Below are positions 10,190-21,116 of a stretch of 64,000 nucleotides of DNA, piece by piece. Source of the DNA: Eutreptiella sp. 'Long Island Sound 2002'. Taxonomy: Eukaryota > Euglenozoa > Euglenophyceae > Eutreptiales > Eutreptiaceae. Made by a program: the position numbers and the translations under genes. The notes beneath the pieces were generated by a model. The model was not told the DNA's origin and made no database searches. It saw nothing but the letters and a program-made list of their open reading frames with translations. The first letter of the stretch is position 1. Each line of letters opens with the position of its first letter. The DNA lies in contig OZ038381.1 of NCBI GenBank assembly GCA_964036045.1, positions 146,825,596-146,889,595 on the forward strand, written 5' to 3'.

Positions 10190-11330
10190 ACATTGGATTT
10201 TTGTCCTTCTTGGTAAGTTGTAGGGCCCAAGACCCTATTGTGAGGATGGGGGACCCACTGTAACGTGTTTGAAGTTGTATTGGAGCAACCTATCAGGTGT
10301 TGCAGGGCCACCAGCACAAAAGAAATCAGTTTTCGCCAAAAAAGCGCCAAAAATTGCCAATTTTAGGCCCAAAACACTGTTTTTTTGACCGGGTTCGTGA
10401 CTTGTAGGGCCCCATACCCTGATTTGATGGGGACTCACCCACTGTAACGTGTTTGGAGTTGTATTGGAGCAACCCATTTGGCTTTCAAGGGCCGCCAGCA
10501 CAAACAAAAATCAGTTTTCGCCAAAAAACGCCGAAAAATACCAATTTTTGGCTGAAAACAGTTTTTTTTTGGCCGGGGTCGTTAGTTGTAGGGCCCCATA
10601 GCCTTTTTTAAGGGTGCTTGACCAACGTAAACGTGTTTGATACTGTACTGGAGCAACACATTGGGTGTTGCAGGGCCGCAAGCACAAAAGTAACTCAATT
10701 TTCGCCAGAAAATGCCAGGATAATGCCAATTTTTGGCCGAAAACAGTGTTTTTTTCGCCGGGTTCGTCAGTTGTAGAGCCTCACACCCTATTTTGAGGGT
10801 CTCCGACCAACTGAAATGAGGTTTGAATCGTATTGGAGCAACTCGTCAGGTGTTGCAGGGCCGCTAGCACGAAAAAAAACAGTTTTTGCCGAAAAATGGC
10901 CAAAAATTGCCAATTTTTCGCCGAAAACAGTGTTTTTTAGACCGGTTTTGTGAGCTTTAGGGCCTCATAGCCTATTTTGAGGGTGCCTGATCAACTGCAA
11001 TCTGTTTGAAACTGTATTGGAGCAAAATCTTTGGTCGCCGCAGGGACGCAGACACAAAAAAAATCAGTTTTTCGCCCCAAAAAAGGCCAAAAAATGCCAA
11101 TTTTTGGCCGAAAACAGTGTTTTTTTGGCCGGGGTCGGGAGTTGTAGGGCCCCATACCCTATTTTGAGGGTGCTGCACCCAGTGGAACATGTTTGGAATT
11201 GTAGTGGAGCACACAATCGGCTGTTGCAGGGCCACCAGCACATAAAGATATCAGTTTTGGCCAAAAATGCTATTTTCTTTGGCCGAAAACAGTGTTTTTC
11301 GGGCCCAAAAAGACACTCACACGGGGAAAT
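10190..11330 (+). repeat. 184-bp satellite, about six units
   Basis: The marker gtagggcc (or close variants) occurs at 10220, 10404, 10588, 10773, about 10957 and 11144, a period of 184-187 bp. Each unit also has a T run, ggccgggttcg, a gtattggagcaac block and a tail of cgccaaaaa..gccaatttttgg. Minus-strand frames of 60-110 codons here are repeats of the same satellite and are not genes. Confidence 0.85.
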
Positions 11331-11339
11331 TTCCGTCTA

Positions 11340-11734
11340 TTTTGCCTGATTTCAGGTCCCAACCCCGTATTTGGAGTACCAGGAATGCAAAAAACAGGCG
11401 TTAACAGCCGATAACATCTCATTGTACTTGTTTTGCACATTAGTTGTGGGTTTTGGCATTTTTCTCATTTCTTTTCTAGAACAGAACAAAACCCAAAAAA
11501 AGAGGCCCAAACGGAGAATTTTGCATATTTTTTGTCTGGTTCGGGTCAGGCAAGCCCCCTCCCCCCTATTTTAAGTATGCCAATTTCCAAAAAATATAAC
11601 CTAACAGCTTTCTGGATGACATTGTGTTTTTTGCGCATTTTTTGTGTTTTTTTTGCATTTTTACATTTTTTCCAGAAGAGATTTTTCGGGGGTCAATTCA
11701 ATCCTAGGTTATTTGTATCTTCGTGTGACACCTA
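11340..11734. other. Noncoding spacer after the satellite
   Basis: T-rich sequence with several long T and A runs. No gene, splice structure or clear repeat is seen. Confidence 0.5.
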
Positions 11735-11955
11735 ACCAATCCAATGCATGCGACTTAGAGAGAGATTGGGTAAGCAGATGCCACGGGTCACACGTAGAGA
11801 CCTATAACTGGCCCTCAGAGTGGGTGCACAAAGTGAGATATACCGGGTCCCATGAGAGCACATCCATGTTGAGACTGTCCCATCCAAAAGAGAAGTAATC
11901 CTGCCTCCAAGAGAGATGGTCCCGCCCCAATCCAGGCCTTGAGAGAGTTGGTCCC
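11735..11955 (+). repeat. Dispersed repeat of about 210 bp, copy 1
   Basis: Shares an ordered set of blocks with 52270-52478: gagagattgggtaagcagatg, ccac.ggtcaca, tagagacct, cagagtg.gtgca, gagcacatccatg, aaagagaagta and ccgccccaatc. Both are in the same orientation. Identity is moderate, with small indels. Confidence 0.7.
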
Positions 11956-13002
11956 GCCCCAATCCATGCCCGCAGAGAGAACCCAACAGATTCATGGCCC
12001 AGGAGGGAGAACCTCACCAAAGTTCAATTCGAGAGCATGCATATGGAGAGGAGGTTTGGCCTAACCATGACTGAGAGCGCATTCATGCACTTCGTGTGAG
12101 AATCCACAATGTTGATCGAGGAAAATCCCTGTATTCAATTGCCAGATTGAGTTAACACGTGCCCTATTGCCTACTGACAAGTGAAGGATAGTGCAAGGTA
12201 ATGTACCTTTGCATCAATGAGTCAAAAGGCCTCCAGCAGGTTTTCACCTCTTCAGTCCGATGGTGCAACTCATGCAGTGTTTTTCACCCTGACGAGGTTT
12301 GTGAATACTCACGGGTGTCCTAGGAAGAACGTCAGCTCACCAGGAACGCTGACAATGCCCACGGTTAGGCTGCCTGGATGCAATGCTTTGGGCGGGGGAC
12401 CGCCATGCCTATAAAAAAGGGGGGGGAGAAGGATAGTGCATCACCAACCATGTTTGACCAATGATATGAATGCAACGAAGGTCACCGGAACGAAACGGCA
12501 AATAACAGGTTAGCAACCAAGGCATAAGGGCATTTCTCCGCCTCTAGCATGTTCACCCACTGCCGTGCACACAGAATGCTCAACAGATGCAATCTCGAAA
12601 GATTGACCCTCTTTGATTCCATGAAAGATCAGGTTATCACAGCAAATATGCAAAGTAAAGAAATGATATGCAAAAGAATGAAGACTTGCTTTGCCGTGTG
12701 GAGCAACGACTGAACTACTTTCTTCACGCCTGGTGCGCCTATGTCAGCCACCTACACGTCAACTCCTCTTGGGCTAGGGCTTCTCCAAACCCAAACGGAC
12801 TAATGATCCCCCATACGCGTAAGTGTGGCAGAAGCCGAAGCAAATGTGCTCATTAACGAGTACCAATCTCGTTTTATGGGACCTGTCGGTGTGGGCGGAG
12901 GCACCACACCAGGGGTATGCCAGCTACTCAGTTCGGGCCTCCTATCTTCCACTGGAGGTGACCTAGCTTCCCGGTCGCATCCATTACAGCAACAGGATTG
13001 AA
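11956..13002. other. Region without a recognised gene
   Basis: Mixed-composition sequence with a G8 run at about 12420. Only short frames are present (62-110 codons) and none has recognisable domains. It ends at the gypsy-1 LTR. Confidence 0.4.
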
Positions 13003-13274
13003 TGTAACACCATGAGCACCTGTTGGGAAAACGTTTCAGACGATCGGCCTGCATTGAAGAGCACAGAGCAGGCGCACGCCAGGAGGAAAAGGAGAAGGGA
13101 GCGCGTACACACAGCGGGCCTGGTCTAAACAAGAAATGTGATATTCTGCATCCCGTGAACTATAGATAGTATAAATTCAGAATTCACCGGGAGTTATACC
13201 CGAAATCGCTGGAATCACTGAAATCGCTGGAGTGCAGGATAGAGTGCAGCTAAATGAATTCTGAACCAGCTTCA
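13003..13274 (-). repeat. 3' LTR of gypsy-1 with adjacent polypurine tract
   Basis: 272 bp, TG...CA on the minus strand. The polypurine tract CTCTGGGAAGGGGGG lies just upstream of it (13275-13289). An equal-length copy is at 21116-21387. Confidence 0.75.
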
Positions 13275-13289
13275 CCCCCCTTCCCAGAG

Positions 13290-14040
13290 GATTGTCACCT
13301 GCTCGGAAAGACATAAAGAGGACGGGAGGATCCCAGCTGTTCCGCTGGCACTTCCCTCATTGTGGGAGGGTACCACATACACCAAGGCCACCGGGCGAAA
13401 GAATCTGGGGGAAGGAGGGTTAGAAACACAAAGGAAACAGGTCCCTCCAGTCACCAGTAGACCTAAAGGCATAGGCTCAGGGATCAAAGACAGACAAAAA
13501 GCAACATTGTCGTGAAAGACCACAAGCAGGTATATGATGCTCGCCAGGACCGGCATTAAATCCTTATTTGGCCCGCACTCCCACCAACAGACTTGAGAGC
13601 ATTGGAATACCTCGAGGAACCATTGGCACTTGTGGGAGGGACATGACACTGCACCATGACAGGCGTCGACACGAACAATGGATTTTTCGGCTTTTTTTTG
13701 TTTCGGAAAAAATTTCTTCCGAATTGTTTTTTTGGGGTCCAATATTCCGAGCCCGGCTGCACGCGCACCATGAGCTTAAATGGACCTCATCATTGCGGTC
13801 CTGTATTCCAAGTCCTTTTGCAATTTATCCCGTCCAGGATGCATCAACTGACCATTGTGCCAATGGTCAATCAACTCTTCCACCCGGTTTTCAGGTACCA
13901 AAAGCTTGTCCTTGAGAAACAGCTTGTCCCCGTCGTCCATCATTCCCTCCATCCGTTCGTTGTCGGATGGCGCAGTCAGTGCATTCAAATATTTGAGCCA
14001 AAGTCCGAGTTTGCATAAGCATCGGACCAATCCTCAGTGA
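13290..14040 (-). pseudogene. Integrase remnant, gypsy-1
   Basis: The N-terminal HHCC-type zinc domain is partly readable (LVPENRVEELIDHWHNGQ, with the two His), but the Cys pair is no longer in the same frame. Downstream coding signal jumps between frames around A- and T-rich runs at 13690-13740, and no DDE core can be assembled. The protein would join retrotransposon cDNA to chromosomal DNA; this copy cannot. Confidence 0.6.
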
Positions 14041-14170
14041 AAACTGATTGTACTTCTTCAATGGCACGTACCATATCCTGCTCTTTCATTTGCCCCTCCA
14101 TCGCTTGCACCTTCCCATCTCAGACTTGGGCGAGCTCCGTGCAGGATCCCGTCACAACAAAGCACGTGGC

Positions 14171-16089
14171 CTAGCCTTGTTCAAGGAGACGCTCCGCCTT
14201 GATGATGTGCTTGGCCTCCGCTGTCTTTTTGGCGTCACCATGCATAGAGGTATCCATCCATTCTTTCTGGGCTGGGTAGGCGCCACGACTGAGGCAATCA
14301 GCCACAGTGTTATCCTTCCTTGAATCATACACTACACTGAAGTCAAACTCTCGGACCGGGTGCGTGGGGCTGCTCAACCCAAGGGGGTGTCGACGTGCTC
14401 CTTGTGTCAACTGTGCAGGCTTTGGTGGTCGGTGCACACGACAAATCGTTGCAAACCAATATGCCGGGACCACTTGCGCAAAGCGCACATTATGGCATAT
14501 GTCTGCTTTTCCCTTGCAGTCCAAGTGCGGCGTTGCCCCTCCGCAAAAATTCTACTCCAAAAGGCCACTGGGACATGGGCACCATCCTGTCGTACCTGCT
14601 CCAAGACTGCTTCCACGGCATAATCTGATGCATCGGTGCGGAGCACAAATTCCTTGTCCGGACTGATAAGAATTAATCCCAACTTTCCCAGGACATTTCT
14701 TTGGAGCGTCTTGAACGCTTCTTCCACCTCTGTTGTCCAAGCCAGGTTTTCCCTCTTCCCTTCGTCCCATCGAACTTCAGAACCTGCAGCATTTTGTGCA
14801 ATGGTCCCGGGAGTTCGGCGTAAATTCGTACATAACCCGAATGATAATTGCATAATCCCATGAAAGACGTCAGATCGATGATGGTGGTGGGGCGCTCCGA
14901 ATGGTTCAAGGCAGTCAACTTGCCCGGCATCGGCCTGCGTTGCCCACCACCTACCACGTGTCCCGCAAACTCAAATTCCTCCACGAATAAGGATGCCTTT
15001 GTCGGCTTGCATACCATTCAGTGGCGATCTGGGACGTCAAGCACTCGTCTCAAGCCTTTCTTGTGGGCCTTGATCAATTCATCCTCCGACATGTCCCCCG
15101 TGCCAGAACCGATGATGATGTCATCCATGAACGAGTCGGCGCAATCCCGCACACGTCCCAGCAGGTCTTTCGTCATGCGTTGCAATACCCCTTTGCCACT
15201 CTTCGCTCCCATTGGCACCACTTTCCAATGCATGGGGCGGAGTGGCGTGCTCATTGCCGTACACGCCCTGCAGTCCTCATGCAGCGGCATCTGGTGATAA
15301 CCATGTTTGAGATGGAACACCATATAGATGCGCTCACAGGCCTTTTTTTTGGAGGATAGAGTCGATTAAGGCAAGAGAGTACAAGACATTCTCGGTTTGC
15401 ACAATCAACCCAAGGTACCCCACTACTACCCGCAATTTGCCCTTCTCCTTCTACGGCACTCTGAACACTGGGCTTGCCAACTCACTGTCCAAAGGGTCTA
15501 TGCATCCACGCGCGATGAATTCTTTCAACAGCTTTTTCATGGCCTCCTCTTGCTCACCCTGAAGGTATTCTCGATGTCCAAATAATTTGGGTTGGGCTTC
15601 ACTCTCATCCCTGCTGTGCCGAATGGACCTCGATCCGGTGGATTCTTGTGGGCCACACCCCTGAACAACCTAGGATAATCCTTCACCAATCTTTCCCGCA
15701 GCTCATCCACTCTTGGACTTTTCCTTGCCCCTTGGCATGCAGATGTGGGCACTGTCACCACTGATCCTCTGGATTGCCCTGCAACATTTCCTCATCCGTC
15801 ATACCCTCTTCAACATCGTAGCTGTGCATGCTCGCAGACAGTTTTCTGGATTCTTGGATATTGTATGCGGTATCGGGCTGCAACTGATACCCGAGCGTTG
15901 GAAATTCCACGCAGTGGGTTGGAAACCACAGGCTCCTGTTGATCGGCCATGTGGTCCTTAACCCTCGCCGCAGATGTTTCGTGGTGATATTCCCCGTGAT
16001 CAAATTTTGATCGCCCCACCACTGCAGGGATTTGACCCGGCTTCTGGCCAGTGTGGTTGCCACACAGCCATGCATCCCGACCTTCATGT
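14171..16089 (-). pseudogene. Reverse transcriptase / RNase H, gypsy-1
   Basis: RT is recognised from HLKHGYHQMPLHEDC, the catalytic box FMDD (15120-15131) and FVEEFEFAGHVV. RNase H follows, with LRTDASDYAV (first Asp), TAREKQTYAI (Glu) and TDHQSL (second Asp), and the tail VYDSRKDNTVADCLSR. The order and motifs are those of Ty3/gypsy Pol. An in-frame TGA at 15018-15020 falls between conserved RT segments, and the frame changes near 14760 and again before the RNase H tail, so it is inactive. The N-terminal extension (NPPDRGPFG) at about 15600-15760 matches the usual start of gypsy RT. Confidence 0.88.
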
Positions 16090-16380
16090 TTTCGACGTGA
16101 AATAGGTGAATAGTTAACGCCGTAAGCACCGTAACGCATGTAGGACCCCAACGCCGTCCCTGCCGTCGTCTAACTCGCTATAGGCGCAAAGAAAAACGCG
16201 TCGCGAGCAGCGCGTAAAACTCGGAAAATTTTTCATAACGCGCCACGACCCCTCACGTCGCGCCCAGCCGCCTTTTTCTTCCTCTTCTCCATGCACCTCC
16301 CTTCCTCCCCTCGTGCCCATCACTCCCCTTGCCCTGCAGCTTAGGCGGCGGCCCTGGGGGAACGCGGTCAACCCTTAGCA
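16090..16380. other. Spacer; possible promoter of the 16381 frame
   Basis: Unlike either gypsy or the T-poor element. It is rich in CpG (gcgtcgcgagcagcgcg) with a pyrimidine-rich stretch before 16330. It holds no gene. Its place just upstream of ATG in agcaATGG is compatible with a promoter and leader, but no TATA box is clear. Confidence 0.3.
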
Positions 16381-17004
16381 ATGGACAACAACACGCTCCA
16401 CGACGCCACGCACAAGTACAAGGCCAAGAACAGCAAGAACGACGGGTAACACGTAAGGCACGGCATCGTACATGGTCTTGCTGCACGCGAGTGTGTTGGT
16501 TCGTGTATAATTTTATTTTATTTTCAAAAAAAAAAAAAAATTACGAAATTTTGCAGCGGTTTTTCAAGTAGGTACAACCACACCCACGCAAAAGAAAAGA
16601 GGACAAAAGGAAAAACAAACACCAGCAGCGCAGACAACCGCACAGCACAGCAAACCAGCACAGCACCGCAGGGCAGCACGGCACCGCAGGACACGGCACA
16701 GGGCGCAGGACACCACAGGACAACGCGCAGCACAGCAAGACACCAGGACACACCAGAGCAGCACCACCACACCGCAGAACGCCCAGGGAGACACCACAAC
16801 GCACAGGGACACGCCACAGCACGAGGCACCAACAACGCACGACGGGCCGCAGGAGGGGAAAGCAAACACAAGCAGCACCGCAAACCGACAGCAGAGCACG
16901 ACAGCACAGGACCACACGACAGCACAGCGCCACAGCACACGACACAGGGAAGCGGGGCACCACAGCCAGCACAACAAGGCACCGCAGCGCACAGAGCGGA
17001 GTAG
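16381..17004 (+). CDS. Candidate two-exon frame entering T-free DNA
   Basis: ATG at 16381 (context agcaATGG) opens 22 codons (MDNNTLHDATHKYKAKN...). GG|GTAACA at 16445/16446 and TTTTGCAG| at 16556 would define a 111-bp GT-AG intron that holds nearly all local T residues. Splicing keeps the frame open to TAG at 17002, giving about 170 residues rich in Thr, Gln, His, Ala and Arg. The T-rich block ending TTTTGCAG is also present, in the same place, on the sense strand of copy IV (about 63010-63060). Against this: T-free DNA is open in any frame, and the product is low-complexity. This is inference from splice-site patterns only. Confidence 0.25.
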
Positions 17005-17940
17005 ACAGGGAACGCACAGCACGAGGAAAAGAGCACCACAGCACGCAGACACCACCACTGGGCAAAAAAGAGCACAGCCAACCAACAGCACAACACAGCA
17101 CAGCACGACAGCCCGCAGGAGGGCAAAGCAAGCCCCAACAGCACCGCAACACGACAGCAGAGCACAACAGCACAGCACCACGCGACAGCACAGCACCACA
17201 GAACACGACACAGGAAAGCAGGGCACCACACCAAACCACACCAACCACAGGGCAACAGACCACGCGGCCAGACAGGGACACCGACACCGAAACACGCCAC
17301 CAGCAGACAACCACGGGCCACCAGACCCAGCACCGCACCACGGCACACCACAGCACCAGGCACCAGCAACAGCACGCACCACACGAACAGCACAACGCAA
17401 GCGCACCAGCACAGCGAAGCACAGCACCACACAGAGCGGAGAGGACAGGGAACGCACAGCACAGCACCCCGGGACACACACAGCACAAAGCAGAGCGGCG
17501 AACAACAGCACGCACCACCGCGCCACGACAAAACACACACAGCACGGGGGAGCACCGCAAAACGCAACGCCGCAGAGCACAGGGCCCCAGGGCAACGGGC
17601 AGCGCCAGAGGGCACGGCGCAACAAGCAGCGGCACCCAACGAGCACAACACAGCACAGGACAGCACAACACCAGAGGACACAACGCGCAGCAGCGCGGCG
17701 CAGCACCGCACCCAGGGACGCACAGCACAACACAGCACACCACAGCGCCGAGCGGCAGCGACGAAAACCGCGAGACAAAAAGGGGGGGCGGGGGGGGGCA
17801 GCAACCGACGGGGAGCAACCACCAGCCAGGCGGAAAGCACGAGAGAGGGACAAGCGCACGGAGAGCCGAGAGGCGGAAGGCCAACAAAGCAAACAACGCA
17901 CAGCGCCGAGGCCCAGGGCACCCGGGGCCGGAAACCAGAG
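16621..17940 (+). repeat. T-free CAGCAC-like region
   Basis: My count gives two T in 1,320 bases (gtag at 17002, actg at 17059). The rest is A, C and G arranged as irregular CAGCACR, ACACG and CCGCAG words with no fixed period. All six frames are nearly stop-free, so the minus-strand frames of 589-1,407 codons crossing it are compositional. Confidence 0.9.
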
Positions 17941-18240
17941 AAAGCGGGGGCGCACAAGGGAAGAAGGGGAATAAATAAATAAAAAAAAAAACACCACCAG
18001 GGCACCAAGCAGGAGCGCAAGAAACCGCGAGATACAAAAAGGGAGGGGGGGGGGGAGACACCACCAAAGAGCAGCCAACGGCCAAGCGGGAGACACCAAC
18101 GAGGCGCGAGCACACGAAGAGCCGGGCAGCGGGAGGCCGAGAAAAACAACCAAAGCACAGCGCCAAGGCAACGAGGAACGGCAAGGGCAGCGGGAGAGAG
18201 GGGGGCAACCCCAGCCCGGAGGGGGCCGAGCAAAGCAGAA
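17762..18240 (+). repeat. About 258-bp G-rich duplication
   Basis: The two halves (from about 17764 and 18022) share aaaccgcgaga..caaaaagg, long G runs, cagccaacgg/cagccaggcgg, agcacac/gcacacg and ccgagaggcggaagg-like blocks. An A11 run (17981-17991) lies between them. The G-rich zone has a C-rich counterpart at 61590-61720 in inverted copy IV. Confidence 0.6.
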
Positions 18241-18336
18241 AGACAAAGCGGCCAAAGGAAAAGGTGAGGTGCACCACAACGCACCCGGGAGGCCGGCCCG
18301 CCCGACCCGGCCACAAAGAGCAAGCACACGCACGCC

Positions 18337-18523
18337 AGCCGCCGTCCGGATGGACGAGTGCGCGCCCGGAGGGTACCCAGCCCCTGCCGGCTACGAACAG
18401 CCGCCGTCCGGATGGACGTGTGTGCGCCCGGAGGGTACCCAGCCCCTGCCGGCTACGCCAGCTGCGTCCGGATGGACGTGTGAGCGCCCCGCAGCGACGC
18501 CCCGCACAGCAACACAACACACC
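18337..18523 (+). repeat. About 62-bp repeat, three units
   Basis: gtccggatggac occurs at 18345, 18408 and 18468 (spacing 63 and 60), each followed by gcgcccggagggtaccc or a variant. It lies directly before the 65-bp array. Confidence 0.75.
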
Positions 18524-20540
18524 GAGCTTGCACACCGGTGAACAGGAGCCAGGAGGCCCAGGACGCCGCACACGCAACACAACACACCGAGCGGGCACAC
18601 CGGTGAACAGGAGCCAGGAGGCCCAGGACGCCGCACACGCAACACAACACAACGAGCGGGCACACCGGTGAACAGGAGCCAGGAGGCCCAGGACGCTGTA
18701 CACGCAACACAACACACCGTGCGGGCACACCGGTGAACAGGAGCCGGGAGGCCCAGGACACTGCACAAGCAACGCAACACACCGAGCGGGCACACCGGTG
18801 AACAGGAGCCAGGAGGCCCAGGACGCCGCACACGCAACACAACACACCGAGCGGGCACACCGGTGAACAGGAGCCAGGAGGCCCAGGACGCCGCGCACGC
18901 AACACAACACAACGAGCGGGCACACCGGTGAACAGGAGCCAGGAGGCCCAGGACGCCGCACACGCAACACAACACAACGAGCGGGCACACCGGTGAACAG
19001 GAGCCGGGAGGCCCAGGACACCGCACACGCAACGCAACACAACGAGCGGGCACACCGGAGATCAGGAGCCAGGAGGCCCAGGACGCCGCACACGCAACAC
19101 AACACACCGAGCGGGCACACCGGTGAACAGGAGCCAGGAGGCCCAGGACACCGCGCACGCAACACAACACACCGAGCGGGCACACCGGTGAACAGGAGCC
19201 AGGAGGCCCAGGACACCGCACACGCAACACAACACAACGAGCGGGCACACCGGTGAACAGGAGCCAGGAGGCCCAGGACGCCGCACACGCAACACAACAC
19301 ACCGAGCGGGCACACCGGTGAACAGGAGCCAGGAGGCCCAGGACACCGCACACGCAACACAACACACCGAGCGGGCACAACGGTGAACAGGAGCCAGGAG
19401 GCCCAGGACGCCGCACACGCAGCACAACACACCGAGCGGGCACACCGGTGAACGGGAACCGGGAGGCCCAGGACGGCGCACACGCAAAAAAAAAAAAGAA
19501 AAAAAAACACACACCAAGCGGGCACACCGGTGAACAGGAGCCGGGAGGCCCAGGACACCGCACACGCAACGCAACACACCGAGCGGGCACACCGGTGAAC
19601 AGGAGCCGGGAGGCCCAGGACACCGCACACGCAACACAACACACCGAGCGAGCACACCGGTGAACAGGAGCCAGGAGGCCCAGGACACCGCACACGCAAC
19701 ACAACACACCGAGCGGGTACACCGGTGAACAGGAGCCGGGAGGCCCAGGACACCGCACACGCATCACAACACACCGAGCGGGCACACCGGTGAACAGGAG
19801 CCAGGAGGCCCAGGACGCCGCACACGCAACACAACACAACGAGCGGGCACACCGGTGAACAGGAGCCAGGAGGCCCAGGACACCGCACACGCAACACAAC
19901 ACAACGAGCGGGCACACCGGTGAACAGGAGCCAGGAGGCCCAGGACGCCGCACACGCAACACAACACACCGAGCGGGCACACCGGTGAACAGGAGCCAGG
20001 AGGCCCAGGACACCGCACACGCAACACAACACACCGAGCGGGCACACCGGTGAACAGGAGCCAGGAGGCCCAGGACGCCGCACACGCAGCACAACACTCC
20101 GAGCGGGCACACCGGTGAACAGGAGCCAGGAGGCCCAGGACGCCGCACACGCAGCACAACACACCGAGCGGGCACACCGGTGAACAGAAGCCGGGAGGCC
20201 CAGGACACTGCACACGCAACACAACACACCGAGCGGGCGCACCGGTGAACAGGAGCTGGGAGGCCCAGGACACCGCACACGCAACACAACACACCGAGCG
20301 GGCACACCGGTGAACAGGAGCCGGGAGGCCCAGGACACCGCACACACAACACAACACACCGAGCGGGCGCACCGGTGAACAGGAGCCGGGAGGCCCAGGA
20401 CACCGCACACGCAACACACCACACCGAGCGGGCACACCGGTGAACAGGAGCCGGGAGGCCCAGGACGCCGCACACCCGACACAACACACCGAGCGGGCAC
20501 ACCGGTGAACAGGAGCCGGGAGGCCCAGGACACCGCACAC
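18524..20540 (+). repeat. 65-bp tandem array, about 31 units
   Basis: Units begin cggtgaacaggagcc and continue with aggcccaggac, ccgcacacgcaacac and cgagcgggcacac. The period is exactly 65 bp from 18536 to 20503, except for one longer unit with A-rich sequence at 19486-19508. Each unit has about one to three T. As 65 is not a multiple of three, each frame reads a 195-base (65-residue) cycle, which explains the long Cys/Val/Pro minus-strand frames. They are not credible genes. Confidence 0.93.
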
Positions 20541-21116
20541 ATGTAGGGCGGTCGGGGGACAGGAAAGAACCAACACCCCATGGGTCGGACACACTGGGGC
20601 GACCCAGCCGACCCACCGGGCCAGTGGCAGGAGCGGTACTCCAAGGCTGCTGGTCCGAGCCCGGCCAGGCTGCATCGGGGACCATGGCAAACGTCACCCG
20701 GAGCCATGGATGCAACCGGTGACAGGCGAGCCGGTACACAGTCCAGGAGGGGGTCGCCTGCCAAGCGGAGCGGCCCCGCAACTCAAGCCACAAGGGTGAG
20801 GCGGTCGTACCGTAGACAAGCGGGAGCAATACCCCTTGTGGCGAGAGATACTCCACACGGCTGCGCAGCCCCCTGAGCTGCCGCCCGAAGGAGGGGGCAT
20901 GTGGCCCTACTCATGGACACATGTGGGGACACCCTCCCACCTGGGACACATGGACCGGGTGGCCGCGACAATGCCTTCCCAAGCACATGCGGGAGCGGCT
21001 CAAGAGGCACCTAACATAGGGCAGTGGGAGGGACAGGACGTCCCCTTGGTAAGACCTTCTTCCTGCACCGTCAAAGGAGGCATCCCGAGCTCCCGAAGAT
21101 ACCTACCTACCTACCT
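20541..21116 (+). other. Copy II 3' unique region and (ACCT)4 tail
   Basis: Highly similar to 33196-33760 throughout (gtagggcgg...ctcccgaagatacctacc). It differs from the 3' region of copies I and IV, so two subfamilies share the same kind of tail. No gene is seen. Confidence 0.8.

Larger units (their letters stand above)
13003..16089 (-). mobile_element. Ty3/gypsy element, 3' part (gypsy-1)
   Basis: On the minus strand the order is RT, RNase H, integrase remnant, polypurine tract, 3' LTR. The segment is near-identical to 21116-24202 (offset 8113-8114), including shared disabling changes. Homology stops abruptly at 16089, inside the region upstream of RT, so protease, gag and the 5' LTR are missing. 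The order PR-RT-RH-IN seen in gypsy-2 defines the Ty3/gypsy class. Confidence 0.9.
16450..21116 (+). mobile_element. ACCT-tailed T-depleted element, copy II
   Basis: Layout: T-rich block with A15 (16500-16556), T-free CAGCAC-like region (16621-17760), G-rich duplicated region (17762-18240), about 62-bp repeats (18337-18523), 65-bp array (18524-20540), unique 3' region (20541-21100), (ACCT)4 (21101-21116). It directly abuts the gypsy-2 LTR. The sense strand is plus by analogy with copies I, III and IV. No transposition protein is encoded, so mobilisation in trans is assumed. The left edge is uncertain between 16090 and 16500. Confidence 0.65.

Noticed and set aside
18524-20540. CRISPR array
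   Set aside because: The 65-bp units are contiguous with no unique spacers, and the context is eukaryotic.
16541-20764. Minus-strand open frame of 1,407 codons and overlapping frames of 589-821 codons
   Set aside because: All frames are open because the plus strand almost lacks T. The content is Cys/Val/Ala/Pro low complexity and the 65-residue cycle of the tandem array. No domain or start context supports a gene.
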